This document shows, one piece after another, positions 33,249 to 42,626 of a stretch of 64,000 bases of DNA; positions within the stretch are counted from its first letter, which is position 1, and each line of letters begins with the position of its first letter. This stretch comes from Methanarcanum sp963640855 (GTDB lineage Archaea; Thermoplasmatota; Thermoplasmata; Methanomassiliicoccales; Methanomethylophilaceae), in NCBI GenBank assembly GCA_963640855.1, contig CAVIAJ010000001.1, positions 62,001 to 126,000 of the forward strand, in the 5' to 3' direction. A program made the position numbers and the translations under genes. The notes beneath the pieces were generated by a model. It ran no database searches and was not told the DNA's origin. It saw only the letters and a list, made by a program, of their open reading frames with translations.

Positions 33249-34175
33249 ATGAAGATTATCGCCTTCGATTCTGAATGTTCCCGCGACATCGGGCTTTACT
33301 GCGAACTCTGTATGTTCGGTTATGCCGTAGCGGATGAAGCATTCAATATCGAAGTTTCGAAACAGATTTTCGTCAATGCTTCGAAACCTACAGGCAGATC
33401 CAAAAAATTCTGCCGTACGGAATATTCCAAATTCAAAAACGCACCGAGATACAGAGTGGTAAGGTCGCAGATTGAAAGTATTCTTACAAAAGAGGATGCG
33501 ATACTGATTTCACACTCTCCGGAAATCACGTTCAGATACCTTTGCTGTATGGACCGCAGGGAAGGTCTCGGACCGATTGGCTGCAATGTTCTTGACATCA
33601 AAACAACGGTCAGAAATTACGCGGACATTCCGTCATACAGCCTTTCGGGAATCGCAAAACTCTTCGGAATACCTTATGACAGCAAAGAATCGAATGTTGA
33701 TGCAAAAACCTGTATCCGTATTTTCCAATATCTCTGCAGGGAAGAAAACACCGATCCGATGCATCTCATCGAGATGTGCGGCAAAGGTGCCGTCGTGGAT
33801 TCGGAAGTGGCGTATCATTCCACGTTACTCAGTTTCAAGAAGGAACGTCTTCAGAAATACTACGACGGAAAGATGAATAAAAACGGTTTCCTTAACGGAA
33901 AGATATTCTCAATGGCGGAATCTTTCGAAGATCAGAGAATCGAGATAGGTTTCCGTATTGCGGAATACATTACGGGTAACGGCGGAAAGATTACGCGTAA
34001 AGTTTCCGAATCCTCATCTTTTGTTTGGGACGGCAATATCGAATCCAAAAGATTGGAATCTGCGAATCTTATGTCTGACGATTCCATGAGCATTATTTCC
34101 ACAGACGAATTATTCGCAATGCATAATGCGGAGGCTGACGATGGAAATCAGGCCGATAGCACACATTCGGACTGA
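33249..34175 (+). CDS. DnaQ-like 3'-5' exonuclease fold with C-terminal BRCT-like domain
   Basis: A 308-residue protein. Residues 1 to about 165 have the RNase H exonuclease layout: IAFDSECS (Asp7, Glu9), an ISHSPEITFRYL segment and NVDAKTCIRIFQYL (third acid). Some catalytic positions of the DEDDh class, notably the His before the last Asp, are not matched. Residues about 210-292 look like a BRCT domain (LNGKIFSMAES, IAEYITGNGGKITRKVS, then a final Trp/Phe-like helix). Such fusions exist in bacteria and would bind and process DNA ends. It overlaps trmO by 35 bases. Confidence 0.6.
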   Translation: MKIIAFDSECSRDIGLYCELCMFGYAVADEAFNIEVSKQIFVNASKPTGRSKKFCRTEYSKFKNAPRYRVVRSQIESILTKEDAILISHSPEITFRYLCCMDRREGLGPIGCNVLDIKTTVRNYADIPSYSLSGIAKLFGIPYDSKESNVDAKTCIRIFQYLCREENTDPMHLIEMCGKGAVVDSEVAYHSTLLSFKKERLQKYYDGKMNKNGFLNGKIFSMAESFEDQRIEIGFRIAEYITGNGGKITRKVSESSSFVWDGNIESKRLESANLMSDDSMSIISTDELFAMHNAEADDGNQADSTHSD

Positions 34176-34818
34176 TTTTGACGAAAAGTTCGGCATACCG
34201 CGTCAGAGTGGCCTTGTACGTAACATCGGAAAGATTGTTTTCGAAGAAGAATTCAGAAATTCCGAAGCTGTAAGGGGGATCGAAGGGTTTTCCCATCTTT
34301 GGCTGATATTCGATTTTTCCGAAAATCACAGAGAAGAGTGGTCTCCGACCGTACGCCCTCCGAGACTCGGAGGAAATACGAGAATGGGCGTATTCGCAAC
34401 AAGATCGCCCTTCAGACCTAACAATCTGGGTCTTTCTTCCGTAAGATTGATTTCAGTTGATAATGACGATGTTCTCGGAATTATTCTTACCGTTGAAGGA
34501 GCGGATCTTTTGGATAACACTCCGATTTACGACATCAAACCGTACATTAAATTCACGGACAGTCACGAAGATGCAGTCTCCGGATTTTCGGAAGATGTTT
34601 TTTCCCATTCTCTCAAAGTCGAATACGAAGAAGATCTTCTTTCCGCGTTTACCGAATCGGAACGTGAAACACTGATCGGATGTCTCAGTCAGGATCCCCG
34701 TCCGTCATATCAGGACGACGGAAGGGAATACGGGATGGCATTCGCGGATTATAACGTAAAATTCACGGTAAACGGTAACATTCTTACGATAAAGGCCGTC
34801 ATCCGTATCGCCGAATGA
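34141..34818 (+). CDS. trmO: tRNA (t6A37) N6-methyltransferase TrmO/TsaA family
   Basis: A 225-residue beta-barrel SAM methyltransferase acting on t6A37 of tRNAs. It shows IRPIAHIRTDF, KFGIPRQSGL, GFSHLWLIFDF, RMGVFATRSPFRPNNLGLSSVRL and DNTPIYDIKPYI, the usual YaeB motifs. ATG 34141 is chosen within the end of the exonuclease gene, with which it is probably cotranscribed. Confidence 0.92.
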   Translation: MEIRPIAHIRTDFDEKFGIPRQSGLVRNIGKIVFEEEFRNSEAVRGIEGFSHLWLIFDFSENHREEWSPTVRPPRLGGNTRMGVFATRSPFRPNNLGLSSVRLISVDNDDVLGIILTVEGADLLDNTPIYDIKPYIKFTDSHEDAVSGFSEDVFSHSLKVEYEEDLLSAFTESERETLIGCLSQDPRPSYQDDGREYGMAFADYNVKFTVNGNILTIKAVIRIAE

Positions 34819-34871
34819 AACGGGTGACGATAATATTAATAGTCCCTCAATCAATCGCGCGCACAGATAAT

Positions 34872-36179
34872 ATGGCAGCTCTCATTAGGGACTCATGCAC
34901 TGTGAAGGTCGGTGACGGAGAGGTCACTGTCAGAGGATGGATACAGGATACGAGGAATCTCGGAGGTATCTCATTCGTCGCACTGAGGGACAGGTACGGA
35001 GTGATTCAGCTTACACTCCCCAAGAAGAAGATCGAACCCGAATTGTTCAAAACACTCACAACACTTTCAAGAGAATCTGTTGTAGAAGTGACCGGTGAGG
35101 TCAAAGAGAGCAATCAGACCGATTTAGGTCTTGAAATCATTCCTTCCGGAGTAAAAGTCTTCTCCGAAGCGGCAACACCTCTGCCTATGGGTGTTATCGA
35201 CAAAGTCAACGTGGAAATGGATACCCGTCTCAACAACAGGTTCATGGATCTCAGAAAACCCGAGGTAAGAGCGGTATTCGAACTCAGATCTCTCATGGTA
35301 AGGCTTATCACCGAAATCATGGAGGAGAAGAACTTCATTCAGGTCAACACACCGAAGATTGTCGGTTCCGGTGCGGAAGGAGGTGCAACACTCTTCCAGA
35401 TTGAATATTTCGGAAGGAAAGCATACCTCGCACAGTCCCCTCAGCTCTACAAACAGATGCTTATGTCCACGGGACTTGACAGAGTATTCGAATTGGGTCC
35501 CGCATTCCGTGCGGAGAAATCGAACACCAACCGTCACGTCACCGAATTCATCTCATTCGACGGAGAGTTCACATGGATTGACAGTCAGGAAGATGTCATG
35601 CGCATGATTGAGACTGTTATCGATTATGTGCTTAAGGGACTGAAAGAGCGCGGAAAGAAACAGTTGGAAATTCTCGGTAAAGAGATCAACGTTCAGCCCA
35701 CTCCCTACCCCATACTCACATATGCCGAGTGTCTTAAGATTGTCAACGACGCAGGCCTCGGTCTGAAAGACGGTGACGATCTCGGTACCGAGGGTGAGAA
35801 GATTGTCGGAGAGTACATGGCAGGCAAAGGAAAGGACCTTTACTTCATCGCAGAATATCCCGAAGCCGCCAAACCGTTCTACATCATGGAGAAGGACGGA
35901 ACACCGTACTCCTACTCATTCGATCTTGACTACAAAGGTCAGGAAATCTCATCCGGAGGACAGAGGGAGCACAGGTACGACAAACTCATCGCAAGGATGG
36001 AGAAACTGGGACTCAATCCGGAAGACTTCACATTCTACACGGATGCATTCAAATTCGGAATGCCTCCGCACGGCGGATGGGGAATCGGTATCGACAGGCT
36101 CATCACGAAGATGTTGGACCTTCCAAACGTAAGAGAAGGCATTCTCTTCCCCAGAGATATGTCGAGACTCCTCCCGTGA
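34872..36179 (+). CDS. aspS: Aspartyl-tRNA synthetase, archaeal type
   Basis: A 435-residue class IIb synthetase: OB-fold anticodon domain (GEVTVRGWIQDTRNLGGISFVALRD), then motif 2 (FRAEKSNTNRHVTEF), motif 3 (GGWGIGIDRLITKML), and the SPQLYKQMLM active-site helix. It makes Asp-tRNA; whether it also charges tRNA-Asn cannot be read by eye. ATG 34872 follows a TAATATTAATAG box by about 30 bp. An in-frame ATG at 34815 would overlap the trmO stop. Confidence 0.95.
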   Translation: MAALIRDSCTVKVGDGEVTVRGWIQDTRNLGGISFVALRDRYGVIQLTLPKKKIEPELFKTLTTLSRESVVEVTGEVKESNQTDLGLEIIPSGVKVFSEAATPLPMGVIDKVNVEMDTRLNNRFMDLRKPEVRAVFELRSLMVRLITEIMEEKNFIQVNTPKIVGSGAEGGATLFQIEYFGRKAYLAQSPQLYKQMLMSTGLDRVFELGPAFRAEKSNTNRHVTEFISFDGEFTWIDSQEDVMRMIETVIDYVLKGLKERGKKQLEILGKEINVQPTPYPILTYAECLKIVNDAGLGLKDGDDLGTEGEKIVGEYMAGKGKDLYFIAEYPEAAKPFYIMEKDGTPYSYSFDLDYKGQEISSGGQREHRYDKLIARMEKLGLNPEDFTFYTDAFKFGMPPHGGWGIGIDRLITKMLDLPNVREGILFPRDMSRLLP

Positions 36180-36194
36180 GGAGTTGAGAAAAAA

Positions 36195-36207
36195 CCCCTT
36201 TGCGGGG
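36195..36207. terminator. Short terminator between aspS and Sel1 gene
   Basis: CCCC-TTTGC-GGGG, a 4-bp GC stem followed on the minus strand by six Ts. It lies between two convergent stops and fits a simple terminator for the leftward gene. Confidence 0.4.
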
Positions 36208-36218
36208 GATTGTGTGGC

Positions 36219-36737
36219 TTATCTGTGTTCCACACATTCTCCGCAGAAGGGACATTCGTTGAGTTTTGTTGTTCTGTTTGTGTTCGAAATATAGAGATTC
36301 GATTCATCATCGTCTTCGAACGGAACGATTCTTCCCATTCTGATATACTCGCGGAGTTTTTCGCAGCACGCGGTTATAGTGAAATCGTTTGCTATCGTGA
36401 GTCTTCCCGTAATCGGGATTGCATCCGCGAGCTTATCGATAACGTCGGAAAGTGCTTTTCTTGAGCCCTGAGTGTGCACTTTGTAAGAACGTCTGTAGAG
36501 GCTGTACGCAGTCCACGGATCGGCTTTGATGCCCCATCCGTTTTCATACATCTTGCCGAGGTGTAACTGAGCTTCGCCGTCGTTTTTGATGGCGGCATCC
36601 TGAAGATAGATGAACGCTTCGACGTAATCGATCTCTACTCCGTATCCGTAGAGGTACGAGACTCCCAATTCAACCTGTGACTGCAGATCGCCTTCTTTTG
36701 CCTTGGCTTTCAATCCCTCGATATCCTTGTAAACCAT
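36219..36737 (-). CDS. Sel1-repeat protein with C-terminal CxxC
   Basis: A 172-residue protein made of two to three Sel1/TPR-like helical repeats (GDLQSQVELGVSYLYGYGVEIDYVEAFIYLQDAA, NDGEAQLHLGKMYENGWGI), which usually serve as protein-binding scaffolds, and a C-terminal ECPFCGECVEHR that might bind zinc. It starts four bases after the YgiQ gene on the same strand, so probably cotranscribed. Function unknown. Confidence 0.68.
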   Translation of the reverse strand: MVYKDIEGLKAKAKEGDLQSQVELGVSYLYGYGVEIDYVEAFIYLQDAAIKNDGEAQLHLGKMYENGWGIKADPWTAYSLYRRSYKVHTQGSRKALSDVIDKLADAIPITGRLTIANDFTITACCEKLREYIRMGRIVPFEDDDESNLYISNTNRTTKLNECPFCGECVEHR

Positions 36738-36741
36738 CTTT

Positions 36742-38439
36742 TCACCTTCTGCGATTCGGAGGATTCAGGACAATATCCTTCTGCCTCTGCTTACCTTGCA
36801 TAGAATGCTCGACTTTTATATTGTTCGCAGTACCCCATTCTTTTCCCGTGTAATACATCAGAGTTGAAATCGTGGAAGGAGTCGGAGTGAATATCTGTAT
36901 CTGTTCAGGATTGGTTTTCAGACGGTTTCTGCAGAAGGCCGAGAGTTCTTTCATATCGTTTTCCGTGCAGCCGGGATGGGCTGCAATCAGATAGTATGTA
37001 AGGAACTGATCGTTTTTCAGTTCCTCTTCGATTTTACAGAATCTGTCTCTGAATTCAAGCAGAACATCTCTTCCGGGTTTGCCCATCTGTCTGAGAACAC
37101 TGTCGCAGACGTGCTCGGGTGCGATTTTCATCTGTCCTGAGATATGATATTTACAGACATCTTTCAGGAAGTCATTTCCGTGTTCTTTATCGGCGACAAT
37201 CATATCGTAACGTATTCCCGATGCGATCGATACTTTTCTTACACCGGGGACATTTCTGATTTCGGCGAGAAGTGTCTGATATTTCGTATGATCGATCGGA
37301 AGTTCTCTGCACGGTTTGGGATAAAGACATCTTTTGTTCTGACATGCTCCGATTTTGTGTTTTTTGGGGCAGTCGATACCGTACATATTGGCAGTAGGAC
37401 CTCCGACATCGTTGATGTGACCGTTGAATCCTTTCTTCGAAGCTATTTTCTTTACTTCTCTGAGAACAGATTCTTCGCTTCTCGATGTTACTGTTCTTCC
37501 CTGCATCATTGCGATAGCGCAGAAATTGCATTCACCGTAACATCCTCTGAGCACGGTAACGGAGTTCTTGATTGTCTCCATTGCTTTCACGGGGCCGTTT
37601 TTCAGATAGTATGGGTGCACCGCATTCTCAAAATCCATTTCGCAGATGCGGTCTAATTCTTCCGTAGATAATGTTTCAGAGGGAGGATTCTGTATCAGGA
37701 AACGGTTTCCGTGTTTCTGCGCTATACCTTTGGCGGTAATCGGGTCGTTGTTGTGATAGAATATTCTGAAAGCCGAGATGAAATCGTCTTTCGAAGAAAC
37801 ACATTCTTCATAGCTCGGAGTGATAACATATCCTTCCGGAACTTTATCGGACATATAGCAGATTCCGCGGATTTCTTTCCAGTCTTTGCCGTCTCTGAGA
37901 CACTGTGCCAGACGGAGATTCGATAATTCCGCCATGCCGTATGTGACGATGTCTGCTTTCGCATCCGGTAAGATGGATCTTCTTAATTTGTCGGACCAGA
38001 AATCGTAGTGTGTGAAACGTCTCAGACTTGCTTCCACTCCTCCGAGTACGATGGGTTTGCCTTTATGGTACTTTTTGATGAGATTTGTATACGCAATACA
38101 GGCTCTGTCGGGACGTCTGTTGTTCAATCCTCCGGGAGTGAAATCATCATCCTTGCGGAATTTGAGTGTAGGGGTGTAATTGGCTACCATCGAGTCTACG
38201 CAGCCCGCGGTAACCGACCAGAACAACTCCGGTTCTCCCAGCCTTCCTACGTCTTCATCGGAATCGATCGAAGGCTGTGAAATTATCCCGACTTTGAACC
38301 CGTTCTCAATGAGCCAGTGGCCAATTACGGCGGCCCCGTTGTATGAGGAATCGATGTACGTATCGCCGGATACGATTATCACGTCGAGGGACGTCCAACC
38401 GAGTTTCCTCATATCTTCCCGGGTCGTCGGGATGAACAT
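36742..38439 (-). CDS. YgiQ-family radical SAM protein
   Basis: A 565-residue radical SAM protein with the YgiQ N-terminal cobalamin-like region (TSLDVIIVSGDTYIDSSYNG), a GVEASLRRFTHYDFW segment, the cluster motif CYGECNFC, and a long C-terminal region with QIQIFTPTPSTISTLMYYTG. Function of YgiQ is not established. ATG at 38439 overlaps the stop of the upstream kinase-GNAT gene by one base. Confidence 0.9.
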   Translation of the reverse strand: MFIPTTREDMRKLGWTSLDVIIVSGDTYIDSSYNGAAVIGHWLIENGFKVGIISQPSIDSDEDVGRLGEPELFWSVTAGCVDSMVANYTPTLKFRKDDDFTPGGLNNRRPDRACIAYTNLIKKYHKGKPIVLGGVEASLRRFTHYDFWSDKLRRSILPDAKADIVTYGMAELSNLRLAQCLRDGKDWKEIRGICYMSDKVPEGYVITPSYEECVSSKDDFISAFRIFYHNNDPITAKGIAQKHGNRFLIQNPPSETLSTEELDRICEMDFENAVHPYYLKNGPVKAMETIKNSVTVLRGCYGECNFCAIAMMQGRTVTSRSEESVLREVKKIASKKGFNGHINDVGGPTANMYGIDCPKKHKIGACQNKRCLYPKPCRELPIDHTKYQTLLAEIRNVPGVRKVSIASGIRYDMIVADKEHGNDFLKDVCKYHISGQMKIAPEHVCDSVLRQMGKPGRDVLLEFRDRFCKIEEELKNDQFLTYYLIAAHPGCTENDMKELSAFCRNRLKTNPEQIQIFTPTPSTISTLMYYTGKEWGTANNIKVEHSMQGKQRQKDIVLNPPNRRR

Positions 38440-39737
38440 CAGATTTTCCTCTCCATGACGTAATCGTCCATGAAGTATCCGTTGCCGATATCGGATTTGC
38501 ATTCGTCGGCAATCGTGAATCCCATTTTCTTGTAGAAGTCCACAGTCGGGTTGCCTTTGTTGACTCTGAGATATTCCGTATCGAGATTGCAGTCTTCGGC
38601 GTAGGAGTCGATAATACCCATAATCTTCCTTCCGTAGCCGTTGCCGCGGTAGGATTTCAGGAGATAGATTTTGCTGATGTACAGGCGGTCGCCTTCGTTG
38701 ACAAACGAAGTATAACCAATCGGAGTGTCTTCATCCCTGATTATAACGAATCTGTAACCTTCATCCATCTCCTTTCTGATCATTGCGTTGGAGTGGTATG
38801 TGTTGAGCATATAGTCTATCTGCTCTTTGGTGAGAACGTCTTTGTAACATTCATACCAAATCTCGGATGCCAATGAAGATACTGTGTCAGCAGTTTCATC
38901 CACTGCGGAAATGTCCCTGATGAGCTGGGGAATTCCCTGTTCAAAGTTCACACCGAATCTGACATCCGTTTTTGCGGAATATGTTCTCTTAATGCTTCCC
39001 ACTGTGTAATCGACTGCGATTCTCATCGAATCCGCAAGAGTACGTCCGCTCATGTATGCAGCAGTAAACGCGGAACCGAAGACATCGCCCGTACCGTGAT
39101 AGTATCCCGGAATTCTGTCGGAGAAGTAGAATGATTTCTCTCCCGTCTTTGGATCGTATGTTGCAGCACCCAATTTGATGTTATCAAAGTACACACCCGT
39201 AAGAACAACACTGCAGTTTCCGATCTTCGAGAGTCTTTCCATAAGACCTTCGATGTATTCGGGTGTGTACGGCCCTTCAACGTATTCCTCTCCGAGCATG
39301 AGTGTTGCCTCGGTGATATTTGGCATAATAACATCCGCTTTCTCACAGACTTTACGCATACCTGCAGGGAACGAACTGTCAAAGACAGGGTAGAGTTTTC
39401 CGCTGTCCGCCATAACGGGATCGACAATTCTTATTCCGTCGATTCTGTCGAATGTTTCGCAGACGATATCGATCTGTTCGAATGAACCCAAAAATCCGGT
39501 GTATATTGCATCGAATTTAAGGTCGAGTGTCTTCCAGTGATCGATTATCGGCATAATGTCATCGGTAAGGTCGCGGTATGTGTATCCCGTGAAACCTCCG
39601 GTGTGTGTGGAAAGTACCGCCGTAGGAATAACGATGCATTCCATGCCTGCAGCCGAAATAATCGGAAGAGCGACCGTAAGCGAACATCTTCCGAAACAGG
39701 AAATGTCGTGAATCGCCAATATGCGTTTCTGTCTCAT
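38439..39737 (-). CDS. Pyridoxal kinase fused to GNAT acetyltransferase
   Basis: A 432-residue fusion. Residues 1 to about 280 are a PdxK/PdxY ribokinase-fold vitamin B6 kinase: RILAIHDISCFGRCSLTVALP, THTGGFTGY, YTGFLGS, DPVMADSGKLY and the anion-hole GTGDVFGSAFTAA. From about residue 290 follows a GNAT domain with the acetyl-CoA loop YLLKSYRGNGYGRKIM and a KKMGF ending. Kinase activity is likely; the acetyl acceptor is unknown. Upstream A/T-rich DNA near 39745-39770 is the probable promoter. Confidence 0.85.
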   Translation of the reverse strand: MRQKRILAIHDISCFGRCSLTVALPIISAAGMECIVIPTAVLSTHTGGFTGYTYRDLTDDIMPIIDHWKTLDLKFDAIYTGFLGSFEQIDIVCETFDRIDGIRIVDPVMADSGKLYPVFDSSFPAGMRKVCEKADVIMPNITEATLMLGEEYVEGPYTPEYIEGLMERLSKIGNCSVVLTGVYFDNIKLGAATYDPKTGEKSFYFSDRIPGYYHGTGDVFGSAFTAAYMSGRTLADSMRIAVDYTVGSIKRTYSAKTDVRFGVNFEQGIPQLIRDISAVDETADTVSSLASEIWYECYKDVLTKEQIDYMLNTYHSNAMIRKEMDEGYRFVIIRDEDTPIGYTSFVNEGDRLYISKIYLLKSYRGNGYGRKIMGIIDSYAEDCNLDTEYLRVNKGNPTVDFYKKMGFTIADECKSDIGNGYFMDDYVMERKI

Positions 39738-39845
39738 CGTTGTCGCTATCTGCTGTAACTGTATTTAAGGTCTGTTTTCTGTATATCTTTCGGTATAAAC
39801 AACACAATCCTGAGTTCGGATACATTCGGGGAAAAGAATTATCAT

Positions 39846-40763
39846 ATGCCGGACCGTATGAGCGGAACGATGAGAATCTCCGATGAGCATTTGGAACAGG
39901 CCCTCAGGGAATACAATGACAAGGTATCAGAACTCGAGACGGAAGGAACCGATGAAGAACTTCTCGAAGCGTTGGTGAACAGGAGTACGATTCTGCTGCT
40001 TATGGGTTCGTTTACCTCATCGATGACCGATTTGGAGGATGCCGTCGAACTGTCGGAGAGGATGGAACATATCGATATCGGTACATTCATCAAAATGTAC
40101 GAGAATCACGGACAGTTACTCTGCGGAGAAGACAACGATTCGATGGCCGAAGATTATTCGAAGATTGCGTCGAGACTCTGCGAAGTGAAGGGCGAAATCC
40201 GTCATTACGACAGAAAAGGACTCATCACTATGTGCACAGAATGCGCTGCGGATTTGATTGAATACTGTTTTTACGAAAATTCCGTTCCGTTTACGCAGAA
40301 AGCTTCACAGCTTCTGGGCGATGCCGACGACGTATGGAGTCTGAACAGGATTGTGGAACTCAACAATCTCATCGGAGAGGCGGATTTGGGTATGGATCTC
40401 AATGACAATGCCGCGAATGCATTCTCGTTATCGATTAAAAGCGGAGAACATCTGTATGGGATGTCCCGTATCGACGATCCGATGGAATTGGTTACGTCAT
40501 ATATGCAGAGGGGAGATCTTTCCGAATCAGCCGATAAGGAAAGTATGTGGAACGATCACGAAAGAGCGGCGGAGATACTGGAAGATCTGAACAGAATCAA
40601 CAGACTTTCGGATGTGTCGTTACTGATAAATCTCCACCAGGCTATCGCATCGTCGATGATGGAATCCGGAAAGATCGAGAGAGCGGAGAAACATCTGATG
40701 AGAGCGATCAATCTCGGCGTTCCGGGGATGAAGGAAGCTATCGGCGAGATGGAAAGAGAGTGA
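39846..40763 (+). CDS. TPR-like helical protein
   Basis: A 305-residue, acidic, all-helical protein with weak TPR-like spacing (ALVNRSTILLLMGSFTSSMTDLEDAVELSERM, and a similar last repeat SSMMESGKIERAEKHLMRAI). No enzyme motif or membrane segment. Function unknown. Any of three ATGs (39846, 39858, 39870) could be the start. DUF1893 gene follows 24 bp later. Confidence 0.6.
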   Translation: MPDRMSGTMRISDEHLEQALREYNDKVSELETEGTDEELLEALVNRSTILLLMGSFTSSMTDLEDAVELSERMEHIDIGTFIKMYENHGQLLCGEDNDSMAEDYSKIASRLCEVKGEIRHYDRKGLITMCTECAADLIEYCFYENSVPFTQKASQLLGDADDVWSLNRIVELNNLIGEADLGMDLNDNAANAFSLSIKSGEHLYGMSRIDDPMELVTSYMQRGDLSESADKESMWNDHERAAEILEDLNRINRLSDVSLLINLHQAIASSMMESGKIERAEKHLMRAINLGVPGMKEAIGEMERE

Positions 40764-40787
40764 GTTTTCCTTTTACGGTGTGCCCTT

Positions 40788-41210
40788 ATGAATTCTGATA
40801 CGGAAAAAGCGAAGGAAATTCTGAATGAAGGAGGATATGCCTGCGTTATCTGCTCAGGAGATGTTATCGAGACCTTTACGGAAAGAGGCGTGAAGCCGTT
40901 ACTTTCCGTTCTCGATTCGGGAAAATCTCTCGGAGGATATTCCGCAGCGGACAAGGTAGTGGGAAGGGCATTCGCTTTTATCTATACACTTCTGAAAATC
41001 GATGAAGTATACGCACCTGTATTGAGTGAAGGCGCTCTGAAGGTTCTTTCGGATTCCGGAATCAATGCGTATTATGACGGACTGACGGAGAAAATAATCA
41101 ACCGTAAGGGTACGGGAATATGTCCGATGGAAGATGCCGTTTCCGAAGCCGTTTCCGCAGAAGATGCGGTGAACAGAATACGCATAAGACTCTCGGAACT
41201 GTCTGAATGA
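40788..41210 (+). CDS. DUF1893 protein
   Basis: A 140-residue protein of the DUF1893 family, which resembles the cytidine deaminase fold: CVICSGDVIETFTERGVKPLLSVLD, ADKVVGRAFAFIYTLL, VYAPVLSEGALKVL, and GICPMED. The Cys and acidic residues at the would-be metal site are kept. Molecular function not known. Probably in one unit with the TPR-like gene. Confidence 0.82.
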   Translation: MNSDTEKAKEILNEGGYACVICSGDVIETFTERGVKPLLSVLDSGKSLGGYSAADKVVGRAFAFIYTLLKIDEVYAPVLSEGALKVLSDSGINAYYDGLTEKIINRKGTGICPMEDAVSEAVSAEDAVNRIRIRLSELSE

Positions 41211-41251
41211 CAGGTTAACATTCTGTCTGGATTTAAACTTTAATTAGTGCA

Positions 41252-41262
41252 GTGTCAGACAC
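41252..41262. promoter_or_regulatory. GTGTCAGACAC dyad upstream of MFS gene
   Basis: A perfect 5+5 bp palindrome about 54 bp upstream of the MFS ATG and just after the A/T-rich TTTAATTAG (41238-41246). Related half sites CTGTCTGGA (41223) and TCCGACAGG (41278) flank it. It looks like a regulator binding region. Confidence 0.35.
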
Positions 41263-41315
41263 CCATATTTGTTGCAATCCGACAGGTTAAAATAGGTCCC
41301 GATTTTGAGTAACTT

Positions 41316-42485
41316 ATGGTCCAAGAGAAGTGCTTCGTACCAACGAAGTTTACACTGCTTACCGTACTGCTCGCCTCTACCCTTATGTTATTGGGCGGCG
41401 CTGCAGTGGCCCCCGCGCTCCCGGCAATCGCATCCGCGTTTCCCGAAGCAGGGGACATGACCGTCGATCTGGTTGTTACACTGCCTCCGTTGGCAGTCGC
41501 ACTGTCAGGTCTTTTTATCGGAGCATTGGCCGACCGTATCGGAAAAGTCAGGGTTTTAATCGGATCTCTGCTCATATTCGGTGTCGCCGGTGTGTCCGGA
41601 TTCTTCCTCGAAGATCTTATGCTGCTTTTGGTCGGCAGATTCTTCGTCGGTGTCGGTATCGCGGGAATAACATCATGCTGTTCCGCATTGATTACCGAAT
41701 ACTATCACGGAGATGTCCGTCTGAAGGTTTTGGGATATCAGACTGCGGCAATGGGATTGGGAATTCTGATTCTTGAAGTCGGAGGAGGTACTCTCGCCGA
41801 GTTCGGATGGCATGAACCATTCCTCATCTATTCAATCGGTTTCCTGATTTTACTTATGGCGATTGTTTCCATGAGAGAGCCTGTGAACGATGCCGTTGTT
41901 ACAGATATGCCCGACCGTGAGTGCAGTAAGAAAGCGATTATAGTCAGTTATCTGGGTATTGCGGTAACGATGATCGTCATGTACGCACTGCCCACGAAGC
42001 TTGCTTCCTATGTCATGCAGACTACGGATGCATCCACAACACTCATCGGTCTTGCATTGGGACTTAACGGTGTGTTCAATGCCGCAATCTGTCTCATGTA
42101 CAGGAGAATAACAACTGTTGTGCCGAGGACGTATCTTCTTACAGTCGGTCTCGGACTTATGGCTGCGGGAATGATCCTTCTTTCCGTATCGGGAGATATT
42201 GTATGGATAATCATCAGTTCCTGCGCCGTCGGTATGGGCGTGGGTATGTGTACCACCACTGTGATGAACATTCTCTCCGACAATGTCACGCCGGCAAGTT
42301 CCGGAAAAGTTATGGGAGGATATACAACGTTCTTCAACCTTGGTCAGTTTGTTTCAACATTCGTTATTGCGGGAATGATTTCTCTGACGGGAGGACTGAA
42401 AGGACTGTATCTTTCAATGGGAATAATCGCTGCGGTTGCGGCTGTTATCTTCCTGCCGTTAATGATGAGCATAAAGAGAGAATGA
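41316..42485 (+). CDS. Major facilitator superfamily transporter
   Basis: A 389-residue protein with twelve hydrophobic segments. The MFS loop 2-3 motif is visible as GALADRIGKVRVLIGS, and GRFFVGVGIAGI fits the fourth helix of DHA1-type drug:proton antiporters. Substrate cannot be given. The N-terminus has almost no cytoplasmic tail. It ends at a 7-bp terminator stem. Confidence 0.85.
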   Translation: MVQEKCFVPTKFTLLTVLLASTLMLLGGAAVAPALPAIASAFPEAGDMTVDLVVTLPPLAVALSGLFIGALADRIGKVRVLIGSLLIFGVAGVSGFFLEDLMLLLVGRFFVGVGIAGITSCCSALITEYYHGDVRLKVLGYQTAAMGLGILILEVGGGTLAEFGWHEPFLIYSIGFLILLMAIVSMREPVNDAVVTDMPDRECSKKAIIVSYLGIAVTMIVMYALPTKLASYVMQTTDASTTLIGLALGLNGVFNAAICLMYRRITTVVPRTYLLTVGLGLMAAGMILLSVSGDIVWIIISSCAVGMGVGMCTTTVMNILSDNVTPASSGKVMGGYTTFFNLGQFVSTFVIAGMISLTGGLKGLYLSMGIIAAVAAVIFLPLMMSIKRE

Positions 42486-42492
42486 AACATTC

Positions 42493-42510
42493 GGGGCCCG
42501 GAAGGGCCCC
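42493..42510 (+). terminator. Terminator hairpin of MFS gene
   Basis: GGGGCCC and GGGCCCC pair over a GGAA loop 8 bp after the stop, followed by TTCAATGTTGATTTTATTG and a T run. Confidence 0.7.
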
Positions 42511-42626
42511 TTCAATGTTGATTTTATTGTTTTTCGTAATTATTCAATCGTCATTCGCAGAATAACATTGTCGGCAAACGCCGTCTTGTCCGTATGTGTT
42601 TTATTCGGTACGTTGATACTATTTCC

